Shown here: in pieces, positions 1 through 5,437 of the stretch
How positions within the stretch are numbered: position 1 is the stretch's first letter
Layout of the letters: each line of letters opens with the position of its first letter
Source: an uncultured beta proteobacterium
Lineage (GTDB): Bacteria > Pseudomonadota > Gammaproteobacteria > Burkholderiales > SG8-39
Assembly (NCBI GenBank): GCA_902826155.1
Contig: CADEDU010000128.1
Span: forward strand, 8,021 to 14,496
Direction: 5' to 3'
DNA length: 6,476 nt
Program-made: the position numbers and the translations under genes
The notes under the pieces: model-generated
The model's input: only the letters and a program-made list of their open reading frames with translations
What the model was told of the DNA's origin: nothing
Databases searched by the model: none

Positions 1-1485
1 CGCCTGTCGCGCTCGAGCACCGCGATTCTGTTCGTCGCGCTCACCGCGGCGCTCAGCGCGCTCGCGGTGTGGTTGCTCGATGCACGCTTCAGCGATGCGC
101 GCTCGCTGTCGCTGTGGGCCAAGATCATCGCGGTGCGCGACGCTCCGGAGCTGCGCCTGGAATATCTGGGCGTGGTCTATCCGCATCTGCCCGCGTATCT
201 GCTGATGCTGCTGCGACTGGTGCCGGGCCTGGATTCGCCGCTGCTGCCGCACTTCGTCTCGGCTGCGACCGTCGCGGGCGTGCTCGCGCTGTGGGCGCGC
301 GAACTTGCGCCGCGCACCCCGCCGCTGTTGCTTGCGATCACGCTGTCGCTGATCGTCGCGCATCCGTTCACGCTGTGGACCGCTACCACCGCGCCGCAAT
401 GGGCACTCGGGCTGGGATTGTTCTACCTGCTGCTGCGCCAGTTCGTGCTGCTGCAGGACGACGACTCGCCGCACTACTACCTGCGCATCGGCGTGCTGCT
501 CGCGTTGCTGTTCTTCGCCGACGAGCGTGCGACGTACCTGGCGATCGCGCTGGTGCTGCTGCTGCCGCTGGTCGCGCCGGGTGAGTTGCTGCAGCGCTCG
601 CCGCTTGCCTTCTACCTGGTGGTGTTCACGCCGTTCGTGTTCTGCTTCGGCGCATGGGCGTACGTCAACTGGATCTACTTCGACGATCCGCTGTTGTTTC
701 TCAAGGCGCCCGATTCGGCGTTCCTGGGAGCGCGCGCGGAATATGCGTTTACGCCGTGGCTGTTGCGCTGGGGCGGGCAGTTCCTGGTGCCGCTGGCGAT
801 CATCGCTGCGCTCGCCGTGGTGGCGTTTCCCGGCGCGTTGCTGCTGGTGAACCGGGCATGGCGGTCGCGCGAGTATCGACGCGTGGGCATTGTCGCGGTG
901 GGGCTGCCGGTGATCGCCGGGGCGCTGGCGACGTTGCACGAGACGCTCGCGCATCCGGCGTCGGTCGCAGGCCTGCTGCTGGCGAGCGTGCTGATCGGCT
1001 TCGGTCTGTGGCAGGCACGCACCGCCGTGTTGCGCGGGACGGCCGTGTTGCTGTTCGCGCTGGGCACGTTGGGCGGATGGGCGATCTTCCTGTGGATGCC
1101 CTCGCCGGCGATGAACGACTGGCTGCGCGCCTTGCAGCACGACACGCGCGCCGATCGATACGCGGCGGCGCGCTCGCTGGGACACTGGCTGCGCGAGCAT
1201 CGATTCCCGACGCTGATCGACGACAGCGCGACGTACGCGGCGATCGTCGCCCGCGGCGATGCGCGCGAGCTGCTGCTGCCGTACTCCGATGTGTTCAAAC
1301 TCGCCCTGCGCAGGGACGAGCCGACGCAGCCGCAGGTGGTGGTGGCCGATCCGCGCAGCGCGGCGGGTGCGCGCGATGCGATCACCCGGCGCTATCCCGA
1401 TCTGTACGATCAGGGGCTGCCCGGCTATCGGCGTGTGTTCGACGAGCGGCCCTGGCGCGTGTATCGCCGAATCGATGTGCGTTGA
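1..1485 (+). CDS. Polytopic membrane protein, GT-C glycosyltransferase-like (5' partial)
   Basis: The reading frame is open from the first base, and the first transmembrane helix (window residues about 7-26) lies before the first usable start codon (GTG at 67). The gene therefore begins outside the window, and 494 residues are visible. I count about 11-12 hydrophobic helices up to residue 370, then a hydrophilic C-terminal tail (371-494) with alternating strands and helices ending in a W-R-V-Y-R-R motif. A first loop carrying acidic residues (D27, D32) after helix 1, many helices and a soluble tail is the architecture of GT39/ArnT-like lipid-linked sugar transferases. I see no diagnostic catalytic motif, so the function is inferred from architecture only. 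The stop overlaps the start of the downstream GH113-like gene by 11 bases, so the two are probably co-transcribed and the protein may act in exopolysaccharide or glycolipid assembly. It could also be an uncharacterised membrane protein without transferase activity. Confidence 0.75.
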   Translation, partial: RLSRSSTAILFVALTAALSALAVWLLDARFSDARSLSLWAKIIAVRDAPELRLEYLGVVYPHLPAYLLMLLRLVPGLDSPLLPHFVSAATVAGVLALWARELAPRTPPLLLAITLSLIVAHPFTLWTATTAPQWALGLGLFYLLLRQFVLLQDDDSPHYYLRIGVLLALLFFADERATYLAIALVLLLPLVAPGELLQRSPLAFYLVVFTPFVFCFGAWAYVNWIYFDDPLLFLKAPDSAFLGARAEYAFTPWLLRWGGQFLVPLAIIAALAVVAFPGALLLVNRAWRSREYRRVGIVAVGLPVIAGALATLHETLAHPASVAGLLLASVLIGFGLWQARTAVLRGTAVLLFALGTLGGWAIFLWMPSPAMNDWLRALQHDTRADRYAAARSLGHWLREHRFPTLIDDSATYAAIVARGDARELLLPYSDVFKLALRRDEPTQPQVVVADPRSAAGARDAITRRYPDLYDQGLPGYRRVFDERPWRVYRRIDVR

Positions 1486-2467
1486 TCGGGCGATCCGCGT
1501 TGCATGCGCAGCTGCATGCGTGCTCGTTTTGATGACCGGCACGATGACCGGTGCCCACGCGCAGACCTGGCTCGGTGCCAACGTGAAGCGCGCGGCGCAT
1601 GCGCCGTGGGATTCGCGCGCTGCGGTCCGCTCGCTGCACGCGCTGCGCGAGGCGGGCGGCAACGCCGTGGCGATCGTGGTGTTCCTGTGGCAGCCCGACC
1701 CGCATAGCAGTGCGCTGGTGCGCGGCTCCGACACGAGCGATGCCGAGCTGATCCAGGCGCTGCGGGTGGCGCGCAATCTCGGGCTGCGCGTGCTGCTCAA
1801 GCCGCACGTGTGGGTGCCGGGACACTGGGCCGGCGACGTGAAGCCAAAGGATGGCGAACACGCGGTCTGGTTCGATCGCTATCGGCGTGAGCTGGAGCGG
1901 CTCGCGCGCATTGCCCAGTCAGAGGGAGCCGCGGCGTTGGCGGTGGGCGTCGAGTTGAAGCAGCTCGCACAACGTCCGGAGTGGACGGCGGTGATCGAAG
2001 GTGCGCGCAGGCATTTCAAAGGTCGGCTGACCTACGTTGCCTCGTCGATGGACGAGGCCGAAGCGTTCGCGCACTGGGAGCGGCTCGACATCATCGCCGC
2101 GAGCCTCTATCCGCGCGCCGACGATTTCGAGCGCTGGGTCGAGGCACTGCGTCATCACGCCGCTCGCCTGACGAAGCTCTCGGCGCAGTTCGGACGCGCC
2201 GCGTGGGTGGCCGAACTCGGCGTGCGCTCGATGCACGGGGCGCTCGATGCGCCATGGGCCTCGCCCGAGCAGCGCAGTGGGCCGGTCGATCTGGCATTGC
2301 AGGCACGCGCGCTGTCTGCCGCGCGGCGTGTGGTGCAGGAAACCGGTGCGATCGACGCGTTTCTGGTGTGGTGCTGGTACACCGACCCGGAAGCCGGTGG
2401 GAATCAGGACACCGACTTCACCCCGCAGGGCAAGCCGGTGCTGGAGTCGTTACTTCGGTCCGGGTGA
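1475..2467 (+). CDS. Secreted GH113-like glycoside hydrolase (beta-mannanase family fold)
   Basis: A 330-residue protein with an export signal: Arg at 5 and 8, hydrophobic stretch about 9-22, and an A-H-A cleavage site after residue 29. The mature part reads as a TIM barrel of the GH113 type. Visible landmarks are V-L-L-K-P-H-V (106-112), W-F-D-R-Y (132-136), G-V-E-L (158-161) with E160 as expected acid/base, T-Y-V-A-S (186-190), a strand ending A-E-L-G-V (246-250) with E247 as expected nucleophile, and a C-terminal D-F-T-P-Q-G-K-P-V (314-322). Known GH113 members cleave beta-1,4-mannan. The substrate here is not determined, and relatives next to polysaccharide synthesis genes may trim the cell's own polymer. 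The ATG at 1475 was chosen because it gives a complete signal peptide; no strong Shine-Dalgarno precedes it, and the 11-base overlap with the membrane-protein gene suggests translational coupling. Family assignment is fairly sure, substrate is not. Confidence 0.85.
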   Translation: MCVDRAIRVACAAACVLVLMTGTMTGAHAQTWLGANVKRAAHAPWDSRAAVRSLHALREAGGNAVAIVVFLWQPDPHSSALVRGSDTSDAELIQALRVARNLGLRVLLKPHVWVPGHWAGDVKPKDGEHAVWFDRYRRELERLARIAQSEGAAALAVGVELKQLAQRPEWTAVIEGARRHFKGRLTYVASSMDEAEAFAHWERLDIIAASLYPRADDFERWVEALRHHAARLTKLSAQFGRAAWVAELGVRSMHGALDAPWASPEQRSGPVDLALQARALSAARRVVQETGAIDAFLVWCWYTDPEAGGNQDTDFTPQGKPVLESLLRSG

Positions 2468-2488
2468 GCACCGACCGTACCCCGGACC
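2457..2488. terminator. GC-rich inverted repeat between convergent genes, possible bidirectional terminator
   Basis: GGTCCGGG (2457-2464) and its exact complement CCCGGACC (2481-2488) enclose a 16-base loop. The left arm overlaps the last codons of the GH113-like gene, and the repeat lies 45 bases beyond the stop of the convergent VOC gene. No T-run follows on either strand, so it is not a classical intrinsic terminator. It may still slow polymerase or protect 3' ends. The rest of the 65-base convergent gap shows nothing else convincing. Confidence 0.35.
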
Positions 2489-2532
2489 TCGAGCCAAAGG
2501 CGTTGCCGAAGCGACTCGCTTTCAGGGCGAGG

Positions 2533-3126
2533 TCAAACCTTGATCGGCGACATCGGTCCGGGCTGCCTGCGCTTGAGCGCCTGCTGCGAGGCCCCGCCAC
2601 GCACGCGTGCGAGAAGCTCCTCCGGATCGAACTCGACGCCGATCGGGTTGTCGCGGAAATCGCTGGTGAAGAAATAGTCGGCCGATTCGGCCAGCGTGTC
2701 GAAGTTGTCGATCTGCAGTTCGAGCGCGGTGCCGTCGGGATCGACGTAGTACATCGAAGTCGTCGGCCCATGATTCAACGTCCACGCCGGTTTGATGCCG
2801 AGCGCTTTGAGACGCTCGTACGTCGATACGAGATCGTCGAGGCTCGCATAGGTGAACGCCAGATGATGGACGCTCGCGACCCCCTTGGGCCGGTCGGCGA
2901 GCTGGGGCGAATTGATGAACGCGATGCGATGGTGCTCGTTGTCGTAGGTGATGAAGGTGAGCATCTCGCTTTCGAACACCGGCACCGCTTCGAGGACCGA
3001 GCAATACCACGCAATCATTTCGCGGTAGCGCGGCGTGTTCATGACCACGTGCGCGAACTTGGCCGGGGCAACCTTGCCGCGTTCCGACGCGGTGGCCGGG
3101 AAGGTCTGTCTGGCGGGAGCGTTCAC
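2533..3126 (-). CDS. VOC family protein (glyoxalase / type I extradiol dioxygenase fold)
   Basis: A 197-residue cytoplasmic protein with one vicinal-oxygen-chelate module of paired beta-alpha-beta-beta-beta units. The three expected metal ligands are visible: H26 in K-F-A-H-V-V, H88 in V-H-H-L-A-F, and E136 in A-L-E-L-Q, preceded by the conserved Y-Y-V-D-P-D-G (126-132). Full-length extradiol dioxygenases carry two such modules in about 290 residues. This protein has one and would need to dimerise. The C-terminal stretch N-P-I-G-V-E-F-D-P-E-E-L followed by a basic tail is, from memory, typical of proteobacterial VOC proteins often annotated as biphenyl-2,3-diol 1,2-dioxygenase-like. The true substrate cannot be read from sequence. 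The GTG start at 3126 was chosen because a strong ribosome binding site precedes it and a promoter occupies the longer in-frame extension. It is transcribed alone, convergent with the GH113-like gene. Confidence 0.85.
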   Translation of the reverse strand: MNAPARQTFPATASERGKVAPAKFAHVVMNTPRYREMIAWYCSVLEAVPVFESEMLTFITYDNEHHRIAFINSPQLADRPKGVASVHHLAFTYASLDDLVSTYERLKALGIKPAWTLNHGPTTSMYYVDPDGTALELQIDNFDTLAESADYFFTSDFRDNPIGVEFDPEELLARVRGGASQQALKRRQPGPMSPIKV

Positions 3127-3131
3127 GTCGA

Positions 3132-3139
3132 CTCTCCTC
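3132..3139 (-). promoter_or_regulatory. Shine-Dalgarno site for the VOC gene
   Basis: On the minus strand GAGGAGAG lies 5 bases before the GTG at 3126-3124 (the GAGGAG core about 7 bases before it). This near-consensus site decides the GTG start over the ATG at 3225, which would add 33 poorly conserved residues. Confidence 0.8.
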
Positions 3140-3197
3140 GAAAATAGAGGTTGGGGGAAGGCGCGGGTCGCGCCCGTCGCTGCGACGATGCGTATCG

Positions 3198-3225
3198 ATT
3201 GTAGTCCTGGCGCATGTTCGATCAA
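3198..3225 (-). promoter_or_regulatory. Sigma70-type promoter for the VOC gene
   Basis: On the minus strand a -35 TTGATC (3225-3220) and a -10 TACAAT (3203-3198) are separated by 16 bases. Both boxes are close to consensus and stand in the most AT-rich patch of the neighbourhood. Transcription would begin near 3191, giving a leader of about 65 bases. This suggests the VOC gene is transcribed independently of the expansin operon ending just upstream. Confidence 0.65.
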
Positions 3226-3228
3226 TCA

Positions 3229-3249
3229 GCGCGATTCGCGCCCTCGCGC
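3229..3249 (-). terminator. Possible hairpin at the end of the expansin operon
   Basis: GCGCGA (3229-3234) and TCGCGC (3244-3249) can form a 6-base-pair GC stem with a 9-base loop, starting about 10 bases after the expansin stop on the minus strand. No T-run follows, so it is only a candidate. In GC-rich DNA such repeats also arise by chance. Confidence 0.25.
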
Positions 3250-3259
3250 AGCGATGCCC

Positions 3260-4012
3260 TCAGCGCGGCGCGGGGAACTGCCGCGCACCGGATACCACGC
3301 CACCCTCGCGATGACTGATCGCGTGATCTTCGAGCTCCTGCCCGTAGACATCGGTCACGCGAAAGCGATACGGGCCCGGCCCCATGCCGGGGTTGGTCTG
3401 CACGAAGTAGTTGTAGTGCGTGCGCGGCAGGTTGATCCACACGCCTGGGCGCGGGCTGTACTCCAGCCTGGCGATCGGATGGCGATGGTTGCGGATCTGC
3501 ACCGCCGTCCACCACGGATTACTGCCTTCCTTGAAACGATACGCGATCGGCCCGGTCAACTCGGGCGATACAACGCGCCAGCGGACCGCCACTCGCCCCA
3601 GATGCATCGGCGCGATGCGGCGAAACGCCTCGCGGCTCAGATCGAGGTGACCGCTGCGGCACTCCGGGCAAAGATCGACAACGCGCACCAGCACCGCGCC
3701 GCTCGGGCCTTCTACCTGCAGATACGCCCCGCATAGCGTGGCGTTGGCGTACTGCTGCGCATTCATCGCGGCGACCAGCAGATTGTTCGGCGTCGGGCCG
3801 AGCATGCAGGCGCCATCTCCGGTGGCGGTGTAGTAGGTTGCGATCCCGTGCATGATCGGCGCGGTGGTCACCGCGGGTGGGCTTTGGCCTGCCTGCGGCA
3901 GAGGTGGACTAGCCTGTGGCAGGGGCGAACGCGGCGGCGATTCGGCGCACGCACCGATCAGGGCGAGCACCGGAACGATTGCGCCGCGTCGCAGACGGCT
4001 GGCGAGCGTCAT
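3260..4012 (-). CDS. Expansin-like lipoprotein (EXLX1-type, double-psi beta-barrel plus CBM63)
   Basis: A 250-residue exported protein: basic N-terminus (R6, R8, R9), hydrophobic segment 11-20 and a lipobox L-I-G-A-C with C22 as lipidation site. Ala at the next position suggests outer-membrane sorting. A Pro/Gln/Ser-rich linker follows (24-52). Residues about 55-148 align with domain 1 of Bacillus subtilis EXLX1, including G-x-A-T-Y, the V-V-D-L at 111-114 (D113 matching essential D71) and L-D-L-S-R-E-A-F. Residues about 152-247 match domain 2 (CBM63): K-E-G-S-N-P-W-W (161-168, the surface Trp pair), V-Q-I-R-N-H and Y200 in H-Y-N-Y-F-V. Known expansins loosen cellulose or peptidoglycan networks without hydrolysis. 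C115 replaces EXLX1 Y73 within a D-L-C-P-E-C motif. The ATG overlaps the rlmJ stop as ATGA, so translation is probably coupled. An in-frame extension to 4267 is rejected because it would bury the signal sequence. Confidence 0.9.
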   Translation of the reverse strand: MTLASRLRRGAIVPVLALIGACAESPPRSPLPQASPPLPQAGQSPPAVTTAPIMHGIATYYTATGDGACMLGPTPNNLLVAAMNAQQYANATLCGAYLQVEGPSGAVLVRVVDLCPECRSGHLDLSREAFRRIAPMHLGRVAVRWRVVSPELTGPIAYRFKEGSNPWWTAVQIRNHRHPIARLEYSPRPGVWINLPRTHYNYFVQTNPGMGPGPYRFRVTDVYGQELEDHAISHREGGVVSGARQFPAPR

Positions 4013-4848
4013 TCCCCGACCAGCCACTGCACCTGTCCGCTGCCGGTCGATTGCTGCAGGATCGGCACGAGCCAATGCACGATCTGGCGCGCCTCTTCGT
4101 CGAACCCGAACGGCGGGTTGATCACGACCAACCCGCAGCCGCGCAGCGACGATTGCCAGCTGCTCGGATGCACGCACAACTCGCATTTGAGGATGCGCCG
4201 GATGCGGGTGCCCACGAGCGAGCGTTCGAAGTGCTGGACCGCGCCGGGCGTCATCAGCGGATACCACAGCGCGAACACGCCGGTGGCGAAGCGCTGATAG
4301 CCGCTTTGAAATCCGTCCACCAGCCGCGCGTACTCGCCCGACCGATCGAACGACGAATCAACCAGGATGAGTCCACGCCGTTCCCGGGGCGGCAGGTGCG
4401 CCTTCAACGTCTGATAGGCGTCGAGTTCGTACGCGTGGACCTGGCGGTCGCGCGCGAATGCGCGCTCGAGTTCGGCGAAATCCTTGGCATTGAGTTCGGA
4501 CAGCACCGCGCGATCGTCTTCGCGCAGCAGTCGGCGCGCGATCAGCGGCGAGCCCGGGTAGAAGCGCAGGCTGCCATCGGGATTCTCGTCGCGCACGATC
4601 CGCATGTAGGGTTCGAGCAGCGGCGTGACGCCCGGCATGGCCCACAGCCGCGCGATGCCGTCGGCATGCTCGGCGTTCTTGCGCGCCCACTCGTGTTGCA
4701 GGTCGTAGCGGCCGATGCCGGCGTGGGTGTCGACGTAGCAGAACGGCTTGGGTTTCTTCGCCAGTCCCAACAGCAGCCGCGAGAGCAGCGCGTGTTTGAA
4801 CACGTCGGCGAAGTTGCCGGCGTGAAACTGGTGGCGATAGGCGAACAT
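4009..4848 (-). CDS. rlmJ: 23S rRNA (adenine(2030)-N6)-methyltransferase RlmJ
   Basis: A 279-residue protein, nearly the length of E. coli RlmJ (280) and collinear with it. It would transfer a methyl group from S-adenosylmethionine to N6 of the adenine matching A2030 of E. coli 23S rRNA in the cytoplasm. Visible landmarks: Y-R-H-x-F-H-A-G-N (4-12), V-D-T-H-A-G-I-G-R-Y (39-48, SAM pocket), R-F-Y-P-G-S-P-L-I-A-R (95-105), G-L-I-L-V-D (159-164), R-F-A-T-G-V-F-A-L-W-Y-P (186-197) and V-I-N-P-P-F (242-247). The catalytic motif, DPPY in E. coli with D164, here reads D164-S-S-F; the aspartate is kept but both prolines are serines. The ATG at 4848 starts at the conserved N-terminus without a strong Shine-Dalgarno. 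It lies 13 bases after the MazG-like stop and shares ATGA with the expansin start. Identity is sure; full activity is less so because of the motif change. Confidence 0.95.
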   Translation of the reverse strand: MFAYRHQFHAGNFADVFKHALLSRLLLGLAKKPKPFCYVDTHAGIGRYDLQHEWARKNAEHADGIARLWAMPGVTPLLEPYMRIVRDENPDGSLRFYPGSPLIARRLLREDDRAVLSELNAKDFAELERAFARDRQVHAYELDAYQTLKAHLPPRERRGLILVDSSFDRSGEYARLVDGFQSGYQRFATGVFALWYPLMTPGAVQHFERSLVGTRIRRILKCELCVHPSSWQSSLRGCGLVVINPPFGFDEEARQIVHWLVPILQQSTGSGQVQWLVGE

Positions 4849-4861
4849 GCGGCGAGCAGCC

Positions 4862-5230
4862 TCAGAGTTTGTTGTACTTGGTCGACACGCCGCGCGATTT
4901 CTCTACCGGATAGCGCTCGGCGTTACGCGCCAGCTTGCGTTCGGCTGACTCGATCACGTCGATGCCGAGCCGATCGGCCAGTTCCACCAGATAGATGAAC
5001 ACGTCGGCGATTTCCATCGCGACTTCATCGCGCTGTGAATCATCGAGGTGATCGGCCTGCTCGGGCGTGAGCCACTGGAAGTGTTCGACAAGTTCGCCTG
5101 CTTCGGCCACCAGCGCCATCGCGAGGTTCTTCGGGTTGTGGAACTGCGCCCAGTCGCGTTTGGCCACGAAAGCACGCAGCCGTTCGTGAAATGCGGCGAA
5201 GCGATCAGCGTCGGAGGCGGGCGTGCTCAT
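4862..5230 (-). CDS. MazG-like nucleotide pyrophosphohydrolase
   Basis: A 122-residue all-alpha NTP pyrophosphatase of the MazG / RS21-C6 (DCTPP1-like) superfamily, which hydrolyses nucleoside triphosphates to the monophosphate and pyrophosphate to clear non-canonical or excess nucleotides. The magnesium-binding EXXE...EXXD signature is complete: E43 and E46 in E-A-G-E-L-V-E-H-F-Q-W, and E73 and D76 in E-I-A-D-V. Other family marks are W27, the F-H-N-P-K-N-L segment (30-36), and the C-terminal N-A-x-R-Y-P-V-E-K-S-R-G (103-114) with K-Y near the end. The single-domain size matches stand-alone members, not the two-domain E. coli MazG. It is the first gene of the minus-strand operon with rlmJ and the expansin. 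The ATG at 5230 is the only good start; its Shine-Dalgarno is weak. The preferred nucleotide cannot be told from sequence. Confidence 0.92.
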   Translation of the reverse strand: MSTPASDADRFAAFHERLRAFVAKRDWAQFHNPKNLAMALVAEAGELVEHFQWLTPEQADHLDDSQRDEVAMEIADVFIYLVELADRLGIDVIESAERKLARNAERYPVEKSRGVSTKYNKL

Positions 5231-5437
5231 CGGGGCATGGTGAGTTCAGGCAAGGCTCGGCGGAGCGTTCGGGGACAGGCGCGCGCTGCCCAACGGGGTC
5301 GGGCGTGGCCAATCGGCGCGCAAGCATAGCCCGGTCGCTGCGTTGCGATGTGCCGTGCGTCATTACGCGCAGTCGGCTATAAGCGGGTCGGCCGCGATCG
5401 TCGATCAAGGGCGAAACCCGATACAGGAGGATGGATC
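5231..5437. promoter_or_regulatory. Divergent intergenic region between the MazG-like operon and the Bug-type gene
   Basis: These 207 bases must hold the promoters for both directions. On the plus strand TATAAG (5378-5383) is a good -10 candidate but has no convincing -35 at 16-18 bases. On the minus strand the best -10-like string is TATGCT near 5323-5328, also without a good -35. An 11-base palindrome GATCG-T-CGATC (5396-5406) lies just downstream of the plus-strand -10 candidate and could be an operator. No small ORF with family features was seen. Confidence 0.4.
5425..5430 (+). promoter_or_regulatory. Shine-Dalgarno site for the Bug-type gene
   Basis: A perfect AGGAGG stands 7 bases before the ATG at 5438. 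It selects this start over the in-frame ATG at 5348, which would put 30 hydrophilic residues before the signal peptide. Confidence 0.9.

Noticed and set aside
675..1385. A 236-codon minus-strand frame opposite the membrane-protein gene
   Set aside because: Its composition is low-complexity Ser/Ala/Arg, the mirror of hydrophobic codons on the other strand.
654..1532. A 292-codon plus-strand frame inside the membrane-protein gene
   Set aside because: Out of frame with the transmembrane protein and Arg/Ala-rich without motifs; a shadow of the real frame.
2508..2522. GAAGC / GCTTTC-like short inverted repeat in the convergent gap as a terminator
   Set aside because: Only four perfect base pairs and no T-run; weaker than the 8-base repeat at 2457-2488.
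1981..3147. A 388-codon plus-strand open frame running from the GH113-like gene across the VOC gene
   Set aside because: It is in the wrong frame of the GH113-like gene and antisense to the VOC gene, is rich in Arg with no family motifs, and conflicts with two well-supported genes.
4013..4267. N-terminal extension of the expansin to an ATG at 4267
   Set aside because: The added 85 residues are the out-of-frame shadow of rlmJ and would place the lipobox deep inside the protein.
3916..4998. A 360-codon plus-strand open frame opposite rlmJ and the MazG-like gene
   Set aside because: It is antisense to two clearly conserved proteins; long antisense frames are expected in GC-rich DNA and this one shows no recognisable domain or ribosome site.
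5348..5437. Upstream ATG for the Bug-type protein
   Set aside because: No ribosome site there, the added residues precede a normal signal peptide, and AGGAGG marks 5438.
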